Source: Pseudomonas fluorescens
Lineage (GTDB): Bacteria > Pseudomonadota > Gammaproteobacteria > Pseudomonadales > Pseudomonadaceae
NCBI RefSeq assembly: GCF_002022275.1
Contig: NZ_MSDF01000003.1
Coordinates: 1-60,066, forward strand
DNA length: 60,066 bases
Direction of reading: 5' to 3'
The translations under genes and the position numbers were made by a program. Shown in pieces: positions 7,530 through 16,279 of the stretch. The notes beneath the pieces were generated by a model, which did no database searches, was not told where the DNA came from, and worked only from the letters and a program-made list of their open reading frames with translations. Each line of letters starts with the position of its first letter. The first letter of the stretch is position 1.

Positions 7530-9359
7530 CTAGAGTAATGCCAGCAACGCCTCGCTCAACGCATGCGGTTCGCCGCTGAACAGCACGTCCAGAGGGTTAC
7601 TGGATTCCAGGTGCCGATACAACGCCGAGCGTTCGGCATAATCCCCCGCCATCCGCACCGCCGCTTCCACGTACTCCTCATGGGTTCGCGCGATGCTCCA
7701 TTGCGGCAATCCCACTCGCCGAAACAACCCCTCATCAATATGTTCAAACACCTGCGGCCCGGTCTTGCACACGCCCGGCAAGCCCACGGTCAGCGCGTCG
7801 ATAATGCCGTTGGTGTTGCCAAACGGAAACGGGCTGAGGAACAGATCGCAGCCATTTAGCGTGGCCATATAGTCCGCATAAGCCTGGTGCGGGTACACCG
7901 TGGCATCGCCCACGTAACGCTCGATCAAGCGCACCAGTTGCGGGAACAACAACCCCTGCGCCTGCCCCACCAGAAAGTGAAACCGCACACGCTTGCCTGA
8001 CGCCTGCAACGTGCGCACGGCAATCGCCTGACAGGCGCGCAGGAAGGTGGGGTTGAGTTTCATGGTGGTGGCGGCAACGGCGATATTCACCCAGTCAGTG
8101 TCTTGCCGCGCCCTTCGCGGCAGCTCAACCGGGATCGCCGAGGGCCGATACGGCTGACCATTGGCCGGCAGTTGCAGCAGGCGCTCGCTAAAGCAGCCCG
8201 GGTCGCCGACAAAATCCGCTTCCACGCTGATGCAGTCGATATGCCGCGACGCTGTGGTCGCCGGGTGCCCCAGTGCGGCCACCTGCAACGGCGCAAAGCG
8301 CAGGTTGCTGGCGAACAGCGTGATCTGGAACATGCCGACACTGGGCATGTAGAACACGTCGGGACGCTGCTCGCTGGCCAATGCGCTGATCTGCCTCAGG
8401 CACGCAAACAGGTCGTCGGGCTCGCGCAGTTCAATAAACTCATCGAACACTTCACGCCCCAAGGCATCCACATTCGCCGCATACCCCATCGCCACCACGT
8501 GGAAGTCCCGTCGCGCCGCCTGCAACGTCAGCGAATGCGTGCGATAGATCGAATGCCCGCCGGAAAACCATTCCAGCAGCACCAGCATCAGCGGCTTTTC
8601 CCGCAGCGGCGGCGGCGCCTCAGGCACGCCGTGAATGCCCACGCTGTCGAGCTTGCGTTCGATCAGCGTGTTGATCGACGCCTTGATGCGATGGCGCTGC
8701 GGCAAGTCGGCATAGCTGCAATGCATGTACACGTCATGCAGTACATTCAGCGGCAGCGTATCCAGGCTCTCAAGCGTCTCCAAACGCCCCGGCAACCAAG
8801 CCAGCAATGCCTCGCGCTTGGAGTGCGCCGCCGGGGTGCCAAGAAAGCGTGGCGACATCAAGGCCATAAACAGCGCTGCCGCCAGGGTCGGGTTCTGCGC
8901 CCAGAGCAGCTCCACATCCAGCGGCAATTGGGATTCCGGCGAATAGAGCAGGCAGAACTTCACCAGGTCCTGTTCGGCAATGCGGTAGTCATCGCCGTTC
9001 GCCCCCAGCAAATTCAGCGAGCGCAGGATGTGGTCGCAGTTGATAAACGCACTGGCGGCAAACAGCGACGACAGCCAGCGTTGCAGGTTGATCAGCTGGC
9101 CAAACCCACCTGGGCTGATCGTAAAGTCCGGATCGGAAAACAGCGCCGTGATCGCGCTGGTCAGGCGTGTCAGCACGTGGCTTTCCAGCTCGCCCGGCGT
9201 CACCGCCGGGGACACGCTGAGGGAGAACTGCTCGGACAACTTGCCGTAGTTGCGGTCGATCAATTGCAACAGGCGCACCAGCTCGCGGGCGCCGCCCTCG
9301 TGGTCGCGGGTGTAGCACAGGTATTCGAAGGCTTCGAGGGAGAACACCGGTTCGGTCAT
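7530..9359 (-). CDS. HMW1C-type cytoplasmic N-glycosyltransferase
   Basis: This 609-residue protein matches the HMW1C family, which transfers hexoses from UDP- or GDP-sugars to asparagine in N-X-S/T sequons of adhesins in the cytoplasm. An all-alpha N-terminal domain (about residues 1-240) precedes a GT-B fold (GT41-like). Recognisable family segments are HSIYRTHS (~269-276), GHPATT.S..ID (~364-375), VGDPGCFSE.LL.LP (~384-398), TTMKLNP with the nucleotide-binding lysine near 434, PFPFGNTNGIID (~510-521), and GVCKTG....HIDEGLFRR (~529-548). The length is almost that of H. influenzae HMW1C (about 620). It overlaps the adhesin gene by four bases (ATGA), so translation is coupled and the adhesin is the obvious substrate. 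Confidence 0.9.
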   Translation of the reverse strand: MTEPVFSLEAFEYLCYTRDHEGGARELVRLLQLIDRNYGKLSEQFSLSVSPAVTPGELESHVLTRLTSAITALFSDPDFTISPGGFGQLINLQRWLSSLFAASAFINCDHILRSLNLLGANGDDYRIAEQDLVKFCLLYSPESQLPLDVELLWAQNPTLAAALFMALMSPRFLGTPAAHSKREALLAWLPGRLETLESLDTLPLNVLHDVYMHCSYADLPQRHRIKASINTLIERKLDSVGIHGVPEAPPPLREKPLMLVLLEWFSGGHSIYRTHSLTLQAARRDFHVVAMGYAANVDALGREVFDEFIELREPDDLFACLRQISALASEQRPDVFYMPSVGMFQITLFASNLRFAPLQVAALGHPATTASRHIDCISVEADFVGDPGCFSERLLQLPANGQPYRPSAIPVELPRRARQDTDWVNIAVAATTMKLNPTFLRACQAIAVRTLQASGKRVRFHFLVGQAQGLLFPQLVRLIERYVGDATVYPHQAYADYMATLNGCDLFLSPFPFGNTNGIIDALTVGLPGVCKTGPQVFEHIDEGLFRRVGLPQWSIARTHEEYVEAAVRMAGDYAERSALYRHLESSNPLDVLFSGEPHALSEALLALL

Positions 9360-12300
9360 TGCGACGCTCCCTGGGCGACTTCGATACTCACGTCGTCCGC
9401 CACGCTGCCCAGGGGCGTGAGGTGGTAGTCGCCGGTCAGCGGCTTGCGCCAGGTGTCGCCGACCATCTGGCTCTGATGGAATTGGCGCGTCGGCTCGGAG
9501 GTGACCGGCAGCAAGCCGTTGTGAATGATGCCGCCACGGTCGATCAGCACGGCGCCGTTGCCGGTGGCGCTGAGGGTGGTGCTGTCGGCGTTTTGGCTGA
9601 GGTAGTTGCCCGAAGGCGTGTCCAGGTCCAGGCGCAGGATGCCATCGGCGACCTGCAAGGTGTTGGTGCCGCTGTCGAAGCTCAAGGCCGCGCCGCTGGT
9701 GCTGCGCCCGATCACGTTCAAGTTGCCGCCACTGGCCAGCGTGTTGAAACCCCGGGTGCTGGTTGCGCCGATCGCCACCCCGGCGCCGCTGCCCAGGGCC
9801 GTGCCCTTCACGCTGATATCGCCGCTGCCGGAGAGGATTTTCACCCCGTTGCCCGCCCCGGACGCGCCACTGCGAATGCTGATACCCGGCGCGTTCGACG
9901 CCGGGCCTGCCGTGCCGATCAGCGACAGGTCACCGCTCACGGTAAAGATCGTCACTGCACTGCTGCTGCCCGACGGGAAAATATTAATCCCCGACCCTGT
10001 GTCAGACGTTCCGTTGAGCGTTACAGAACCGCTGCCCGTGGCGCCAATCGAGTTCTGCCCGGTCAGCAAGCCGATACCGTCCCCCGCGCCGCTGCTGCCA
10101 TTGAGGGTCAGCGCGCCATTTTCCACACTCAGTTGCGCTTTGCCGTTGCCATACACCTCAATGCCACTGCCCAGGTCGCGGGCGTTGCCGGTCAGGGTCA
10201 CGTTGCCATTGCCGGTAGTCTGGATGATGTTATTGACGCTGAGGATTGCGATGCCGTGGTCCAGCTCGCCGGCGTTGGGCGAGTGGAAATTGCCGTTGAG
10301 GCTGATGTCGCCGCCCTTCGAGGTAATGCGGTTGCTCGAGGTGCCGTTGCCGGTGCTGCCGCCGAGTGCGATGGCGTCGGAGGTGCCCACCGAATCGCCG
10401 CGCAGCGTGATATCGCCCGTGTCGGTGCTGACACTCACGCCTTGCGAATTGCCGGTGGAGTTGAAGAATATCCCGTAGCCACCAAACGAGGTGGTGCTGT
10501 TGCCGTTGATGGCGATATCGCCGCTGCGGGTCGCCAGGTTGATTGCCGAACCTGCGCCCGACGGCGCAATGTCCACGCCGCGCCCGGAGGTGCTGGTGCC
10601 GTCCAGGGTCAGGTTGCCGTTTTGAGTCAACAGGTTGATGGCTGAAAACGCCCCGCCGGCGTCCAGCGAGATCGCCTTGAACGAGCCGGAGGCGGTGCTC
10701 ACCGCGGTGTGGTTGGCGTTCAACCGGACATTGCCACGGGTGCTGGTCAGGTTGATCTGTGCACCGGGCGCGGCGGCCGTGCCATTGCCTGAGGCGATCA
10801 GCGCCAGGGCAGGCGTGGTGCCGCCCGAGGTGACGCCGGAAACGGTGATAGTGCCGTCGGTGGTGAGGTTGATCGCCGAGGTTGCCCCGGTGGAATTGAG
10901 GATCGTGCCGTAGCTGCTGGTGCTGCTGCCGTCGACCACAATGTCGCCGCCCTGGGCGGCATTCAGATTTACCGCACCATTGCCCGACGCCGCAAGGAAC
11001 ACGCCGCGCCCACCGCCACCGCCCTGCACGGTGAGCTTGCCGCTACCCACGCTGAGCGTTTGCGTCGAACCTGCTGCCGTAGAACAGACCAACACCGCCG
11101 CGCCCGACGCCGCATTGCCGCGCACGGTTACGTTGCCGCTGCCCGTGGCCGCAATAGTGTTGCTGGTGCTGAAAATGCGCGTGCCGTTGCCGCTGCCCAG
11201 GTTGCTGCTGTCCACCGTGATCGAGCCCACGCCCGAGGTCAGCAAACTGCTGCCGCCGGTCAACACGAAGGCATCGCCGGTGCCGCTGCTGCTGGCCTGC
11301 AAGGCATTGATGCTGATGTTGCCGCCTCCGGCGTTGAGCGTGCTGCCGCTGATGTTGATCGCAGTCGCGGTGGAGCCCGCCGCCAACGTCGACGAGGTGG
11401 CGCCGCGCAGGGTGATGTTGCCACCGCTGGTGGTCAGGCGCGTGCCATTGCTCAACGAAATGCCGGTGCCGTTGCTGACATTGGTACTCGCCCAGGCGGT
11501 CGCCGGGTTCACTGCGCCGCTGATGGTCAGGTTGCCGCCGTTGGTGCTGATGCTCGCGTTGCTCAAGGCCACCGAGCCGTTACCGCTGTTGTTGAAGTTT
11601 GACACCAGCGACACGTTCAACGTCTTGCCGGTGCCATTGCTGATGCTGGTGTTGGTCATCACGATATTGCGGTGCGCCTGCAAGGTCAGGGTCGCATTGC
11701 CCACGCCCTTGACGTTGGACAGCACGTTGATATCCCCCGACGTACCCGCCCCCGAAGAGGTGGTCACGAGGATATTCGCACCCTCCGACAGCGACGCATT
11801 CAGCGTGGCCGAACTCAGGTTGGAGCTGCCACCGGCATTCGGCGTGAACGGCGAGCTGCTCGACGTGCCGCTGCTGGCGCCGCTGGTGATGTTGATATTG
11901 AACGGGTCGATCAACCAACTGCCGCCCTGCCCCGACACGGCGCTGAGGTCGACGATACCGGCCACGTCCAGCGCATGCCCGGAGGTTTCCACCAGCCCGC
12001 CGCGCCCCTGTTGCCCGGCGCCGCGCACGCTGATGCCGCCGTAGAACTGAGTGCTGTCTTTGGACCAGAGGACGACCTTGCCGCCGTCACCACTGCTCAA
12101 GGCGTTGGCGCTGATGCGTGCATCGCTGCCCATGAACGTGCTGTCGGCCTGATGCAGGCTGCCACTGCCTTGATAATCGCCGCCCATCAATACGGTGCCG
12201 CCGCCGACATCGCCATCGGCATCAATGCGGCCGCTGTCGAACAGGCCGACGTATTGCCCGGTCAGGGTCACGTTGCCGCCGTGTTCACCGGCGTTTTTGC

Positions 12301-13186
12301 CCGATACATCGAGCACGCCGCTGTTGACCACCACGCCACTGTCGCCGCCATCGAGAATAATCCGGCCATTGCGTTGTTGCAGGCTGCGCGCCTCGATCAC
12401 GCCCTCGTTGTTCACCACATTGCTGAGCATGGCCTGGGAGTCGCGAGCGGTCATGGCAACGGCGCCGCCATTGGCGCTGAGCAAGCCACGGTTGATCACG
12501 CTGGCGCCGATGGCCGGGTCGTTGACCTCGACATTGATCAGGCCGTCGCCGTTGAAATCCAGGGTGATTTTCTCACCACCGCCCAACACTACCGAACCGA
12601 GACGCGCGACCACCGTGCCTTCATTGCGCACCTGGGCGCCAAGCAGCGCCACGCTGCCGCCGTCCCGCGCGCTGATCGTGCCTCTGTTCACCACCGCGCC
12701 GCGGCTGGGCCCGGCGAAGACGTTTTTGCCGGCCATGAATTCGCTGTTGGAAATATTCAGCGAACTGGCGACCAGCCCGCCCACATCGACCATGGAGCCG
12801 GCGCCAAACAGCACGCCTTGGGGGTTGACCAGAAACACCTGGCCGTTGGCATTCAAGTGCCCGAGGATCTGCGAGCCGTCACTGCCGGTGACGCGGTTGA
12901 GCGCCACCGAGGAGGCACCGGGTTGCAGGAAATTCACCTGGGCGTTGCTGCCGATATTGAAGGTGTCCCAGGTGGTGATCAGGCGGTCACTGCCCTGGTG
13001 CACGGTCAACACATTGCCGTTGCTGCTGAGGCTGCCGCTGCCGGCGACCACTTGGCCGTTGGTGGGCAGCGCGTTGCTGTCCAGGGCCAGGGCGGGCATC
13101 GGGGTCAAACTGTACAGCGCGCAGAGCACGGCAAAACTCAAGGGTTTGAGAACAGGCAGCGTGGTCTGGATTTGGGGTTTGCTCAC
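9356..13186 (-). CDS. TpsA filamentous adhesin (HMW1A/FHA-like)
   Basis: This 1276-residue protein is a two-partner-secretion exoprotein. The start is GTG 13186, with GAGGAGAAGG just upstream. A signal peptide (about residues 1-35, ending PALA-LD) is followed by the TPS domain (~36-270) containing NPQG at 121-124 and GLVASSLNISN. The rest is a low-complexity beta-helix built of irregular ~20-residue rungs rich in G, S, T and N. I count about 33 N-X-S/T sequons, nearly all between residues ~430 and 1100, as expected for a substrate of the HMW1C-like enzyme encoded next. Only one cysteine is visible in the mature part (VLVCST), so the C-terminal cysteine pair that anchors HMW1A is missing. It lies 10 bases downstream of the TpsB gene. 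Confidence 0.9.
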   Translation of the reverse strand: MSKPQIQTTLPVLKPLSFAVLCALYSLTPMPALALDSNALPTNGQVVAGSGSLSSNGNVLTVHQGSDRLITTWDTFNIGSNAQVNFLQPGASSVALNRVTGSDGSQILGHLNANGQVFLVNPQGVLFGAGSMVDVGGLVASSLNISNSEFMAGKNVFAGPSRGAVVNRGTISARDGGSVALLGAQVRNEGTVVARLGSVVLGGGEKITLDFNGDGLINVEVNDPAIGASVINRGLLSANGGAVAMTARDSQAMLSNVVNNEGVIEARSLQQRNGRIILDGGDSGVVVNSGVLDVSGKNAGEHGGNVTLTGQYVGLFDSGRIDADGDVGGGTVLMGGDYQGSGSLHQADSTFMGSDARISANALSSGDGGKVVLWSKDSTQFYGGISVRGAGQQGRGGLVETSGHALDVAGIVDLSAVSGQGGSWLIDPFNINITSGASSGTSSSSPFTPNAGGSSNLSSATLNASLSEGANILVTTSSGAGTSGDINVLSNVKGVGNATLTLQAHRNIVMTNTSISNGTGKTLNVSLVSNFNNSGNGSVALSNASISTNGGNLTISGAVNPATAWASTNVSNGTGISLSNGTRLTTSGGNITLRGATSSTLAAGSTATAINISGSTLNAGGGNISINALQASSSGTGDAFVLTGGSSLLTSGVGSITVDSSNLGSGNGTRIFSTSNTIAATGSGNVTVRGNAASGAAVLVCSTAAGSTQTLSVGSGKLTVQGGGGGRGVFLAASGNGAVNLNAAQGGDIVVDGSSTSSYGTILNSTGATSAINLTTDGTITVSGVTSGGTTPALALIASGNGTAAAPGAQINLTSTRGNVRLNANHTAVSTASGSFKAISLDAGGAFSAINLLTQNGNLTLDGTSTSGRGVDIAPSGAGSAINLATRSGDIAINGNSTTSFGGYGIFFNSTGNSQGVSVSTDTGDITLRGDSVGTSDAIALGGSTGNGTSSNRITSKGGDISLNGNFHSPNAGELDHGIAILSVNNIIQTTGNGNVTLTGNARDLGSGIEVYGNGKAQLSVENGALTLNGSSGAGDGIGLLTGQNSIGATGSGSVTLNGTSDTGSGINIFPSGSSSAVTIFTVSGDLSLIGTAGPASNAPGISIRSGASGAGNGVKILSGSGDISVKGTALGSGAGVAIGATSTRGFNTLASGGNLNVIGRSTSGAALSFDSGTNTLQVADGILRLDLDTPSGNYLSQNADSTTLSATGNGAVLIDRGGIIHNGLLPVTSEPTRQFHQSQMVGDTWRKPLTGDYHLTPLGSVADDVSIEVAQGASQ

Positions 13187-13196
13187 AGCCTTCTCC

Positions 13197-16100
13197 TCAG
13201 AACGAATAGTTGATGCCAGTGCCGATGGCGCTGATGCTGGTGCCCACGCCAGGCGAGTAGCCGCTGGCCGCCGTGACGCCGGTCAGGGCGAAGTTGTAGT
13301 TGGCCAGGGAGTTGTTTTTCAGCAGTACGTACTGGCCGAACAGGTCGATGCGTTTGGTCAGTTTGTAGTTGGCGCCGACGGCGTATTGGGTGGCGCCCAT
13401 GCCATGGGTGTCGCAGTCGGGCGCGGCGGCGCCGATCATTTCGCATTTGCCCGGCAGCGCCTTGCCGTAGCTGGCCTTCAAGGTCCAGGCGCCCAGCTTG
13501 TGGGACGCGCCCAGCAGGTAGGCGCGGCGGCGGTAGCGCGACAAGTCGCTGGAGGTGGTGCTGGTGTTGACCACACCGTCTTCGGAGTACGACAAGTCAT
13601 CGGCGATCACCGACAGCTTGGTGTCGCCAAAGTCGTAGGCCAGGCCATAACGGAAGCTGAAATCATCCGAAGAAGTGCCGTCAGTCACGTGAGTGCTGCT
13701 GCCCAATCCACGGGCATTACGGCCCAGGTCGGCAATACCGAAATAGTTGATGTGCCGCTCGGCCGCGAACACCGCCGTGAAGCCGCCGTTGTTGTAGCTC
13801 AGGCTCGTGCCGTAGATGTAGCCCTTGTCCACATCATTGGCGACGCTCATGCCGTTGTTCGAATACCCCAGTTTGAGCTGAAAGCCGTTCCACACCGGCG
13901 TCCAGTACTCCACCACGCCGGACTGGCGCCGGTTGAAGGCGGCATCGCCGTTCACTGCCGTGTCGTCAAAGCTTTGCGGGCCATTGACGTTGGTCGACAG
14001 CCCGGCGCTGAAGCCCGGCGAGCCGATGATGTTGAAGTAGGCAGCGCTGGTCTTGCCGTTGAACGGGTCGAGGCTGGTGGTCGCCTCTTTCATCGGCATG
14101 TCCCACACGCCGTACAGCAGCGTGCCGTAATCGGTGTTGTTGAACGCCGCGCCGGTGTTGCGCAATTTGGTACTCGGCGATGCCGATGGGTTCACCGATT
14201 TGTCGTCGCTGGCGGTGTAGTTCATCGAGATGCCGTATTCCAGCTGCCAGAGCAGCTTCCAGTCATCGCTCAGGCCATAGCCGCCGTGCACGCCGATGGC
14301 CGAAACGTTATCGCGGGCGCGCCAGAAGCTCGCCATGTTGCGCCCGTTGGGGGTGGCCAGGCGGTTCTGGTTGGCAGGCGCGGCCGGTGTGGAGCCGTGA
14401 CGGTCAACGTATTCGGGGACGATGCCGAAGTCGCCGTAGATCACCGTGTCGGTCTCGGCCACTTCGAAGTCTTCGCCTTTGGATCCGAGGTCGCTGGCCA
14501 ACCCGGCGAACGCCTGGGGCGAACCGGAAATCGAGAACCACAGGCGCTTGGCCGCACGGTCGTCACTGGAGGGGTCGGCACCCGGCGAAAAGGCCAGGCT
14601 GGTGTTCATCACCAGGTCACGGTGATAGAGGTTCAGGCCCACACCGTAGCCGTAGCGCGTGAGGGTATTCTCACTGTTGTCCCACGGGTTCTTGTTGACC
14701 TTGACCTTGCCCGCATCGGCAAACAGCGTGCCTTCGGCAATCGCACCCTGGAAGCGGCCGAGGTATTTGCGCAGTTCCAGGCGGCCGAGCAGGCCCTCGT
14801 CGCCAGCCACTTCGCCGACCGGGTAGGCGCGCACGCCGTTGGGGCCGCCGAGGCTGAGTTTTTCCGAAGAGTCGAGGTTTTTGTCGGCCCATTGCCCGGT
14901 CAACGAGCCGAACAGCGAGTAACCACCGCCAAGGTTTTGCAGGCGACTGAAACTGGCGTTGGCTTTCTTGTAGCGCCCGGCGGCGTTGGCGGTCAGCGCA
15001 TCCAGCGTGGCGTCGGCGGCAGTGTTTTTGTCCAGGTCGCCAATGCCATAAGACAGGCTCCAGGCGTTGCTGCCTTGCCAGTCATCGCGCCAATTGCCGT
15101 ACAGCGTGGCACTGCGAAACACGGCGGATTTGTTCACGGTAAAACCACCGGCCGAGTCTTCGAAACGCCGGTGATCTTCGGCCAGGTTGAGGCTGATATT
15201 GCTGTCGCGCGAGCGCAGCAGCGAGCTGTTGATAAACACCGAGGACACTTGCGCAGTGCCGTCGGCGTCCAGCCCCTTGAGGTTCTTGCCGATGTTGTAT
15301 TCAAGCTCGGCGTAGTTGGCGCCCACCGAAATACCCGTCGCGCCCAGCGGCTGCTGGTAGCCGACGCCCTTGATGTCGAGGCCTTCGAAGGAGTTCTGCG
15401 AGGTGGCGGTAAAGCTGTCGCCAATGCCCAGCGCATCATTGAGGCTGACGCTGGACGTGAGGCGGTTGGCGCCGGTGTAGTAGTTGCCGTAATTGTCGAT
15501 AGTTGCGCGAGCCGTAATCGCAGTCATCTCGCTGAGCTTGAGCACAATGTCGGCGGCGCCGGGCTGCTGCGACGGGCGCAGGATGGCGTGCACCGCCACG
15601 CCGGTGATGTCCGACAGGCGCAGCAGCACGCGCTCCAGGTCCTGCTCGCGAATAATCGTGCCCGCGGGCAGCGCGTTGACGAACTGCTGCTGCACGCCGG
15701 GACGCAGGCGCACGTTGGCGTCCGGTAAGGCGCTGACCTGGCCGATCACGCCTTCGGAAATACCGACAATGACCTGGCCGTTTTGAATGTCCTGCGCCGG
15801 CAAGTAGGCGCGCGCCACCAGGTAGCCCCGCGCACGGTACAACGCGGTGACCTGCGCGGCCGCCTCGCGCAAACCGTCCAGGCCGAGGGTCTTGCCGACG
15901 TAGGGCTGCAGCGCGGCCTGCACCTGCGCGTCACTGAGTTCGCGATTGCCCTTCACCACAAAACGCTGCACCTGCAGCTGCAAGGTCGAGGGGCTGGCGG
16001 CGGGCGCGGGTTCATCGTTCTGGCTTTCGATGCGCACACTGCCAGGCGGTGCCGGCTGCGCATTATCCGTGGGGCGCAGCACCGAGCGGCTGTTGTCGAA

Positions 16101-16226
16101 CAAGGTGCCGGACGAGGGCAGCGTGTCAGCCTGGGCGTGGGCGGTGATCAGGGCAACGGCCAGCAGCGACAATGCGCCAGGCCCCCAGGCGCGGTGCGCC
16201 CGGGTAACGGGGAGAGTTGGGCTCAT
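13197..16226 (-). CDS. TpsB outer-membrane transporter fused to a porin-like barrel
   Basis: This 1009-residue protein is far longer than a normal TpsB (~550-600). Residues 1-34 form a signal peptide (ALITAHAQA-D). Residues ~81-160 are a POTRA_2 domain (FVVKGNRELSDAQVQAAL, RARGYLVARAYLPAQ), and ~165-235 a second POTRA-like stretch. Residues ~240-568 form an FhaC/HecB barrel with the loop-6 motif GGPNGVRAYP at ~460-469, ending RLWFSISGSP. After a linker of ~20 residues, 594-1009 read as a complete Gram-negative porin (Porin_4-like). It begins TVIYGDFGIVPEYV, contains GVHGGYGLSDDWKLLWQLEYG and FNIIGSPGFSAGL, and ends with the porin C-terminal signature GTGINYSF. No stop or frameshift separates the two barrels. 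It secretes the TpsA encoded downstream; the role of the second barrel is unknown. Confidence 0.88.
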   Translation of the reverse strand: MSPTLPVTRAHRAWGPGALSLLAVALITAHAQADTLPSSGTLFDNSRSVLRPTDNAQPAPPGSVRIESQNDEPAPAASPSTLQLQVQRFVVKGNRELSDAQVQAALQPYVGKTLGLDGLREAAAQVTALYRARGYLVARAYLPAQDIQNGQVIVGISEGVIGQVSALPDANVRLRPGVQQQFVNALPAGTIIREQDLERVLLRLSDITGVAVHAILRPSQQPGAADIVLKLSEMTAITARATIDNYGNYYTGANRLTSSVSLNDALGIGDSFTATSQNSFEGLDIKGVGYQQPLGATGISVGANYAELEYNIGKNLKGLDADGTAQVSSVFINSSLLRSRDSNISLNLAEDHRRFEDSAGGFTVNKSAVFRSATLYGNWRDDWQGSNAWSLSYGIGDLDKNTAADATLDALTANAAGRYKKANASFSRLQNLGGGYSLFGSLTGQWADKNLDSSEKLSLGGPNGVRAYPVGEVAGDEGLLGRLELRKYLGRFQGAIAEGTLFADAGKVKVNKNPWDNSENTLTRYGYGVGLNLYHRDLVMNTSLAFSPGADPSSDDRAAKRLWFSISGSPQAFAGLASDLGSKGEDFEVAETDTVIYGDFGIVPEYVDRHGSTPAAPANQNRLATPNGRNMASFWRARDNVSAIGVHGGYGLSDDWKLLWQLEYGISMNYTASDDKSVNPSASPSTKLRNTGAAFNNTDYGTLLYGVWDMPMKEATTSLDPFNGKTSAAYFNIIGSPGFSAGLSTNVNGPQSFDDTAVNGDAAFNRRQSGVVEYWTPVWNGFQLKLGYSNNGMSVANDVDKGYIYGTSLSYNNGGFTAVFAAERHINYFGIADLGRNARGLGSSTHVTDGTSSDDFSFRYGLAYDFGDTKLSVIADDLSYSEDGVVNTSTTSSDLSRYRRRAYLLGASHKLGAWTLKASYGKALPGKCEMIGAAAPDCDTHGMGATQYAVGANYKLTKRIDLFGQYVLLKNNSLANYNFALTGVTAASGYSPGVGTSISAIGTGINYSF

Positions 16227-16279
16227 ACAGTTCTCTTATTGTTTTTATCGAGACGCAGCGTTGGGCGAAAGCGTGAGGC

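Noticed and set aside
9359..13213. Long plus-strand open frames opposite the TpsA and TpsB genes (several of 370-1177 codons)
   Set aside because: They are antisense shadows produced by GC-rich codon bias and repetitive adhesin DNA; they have no family motifs and conflict with well-supported genes.
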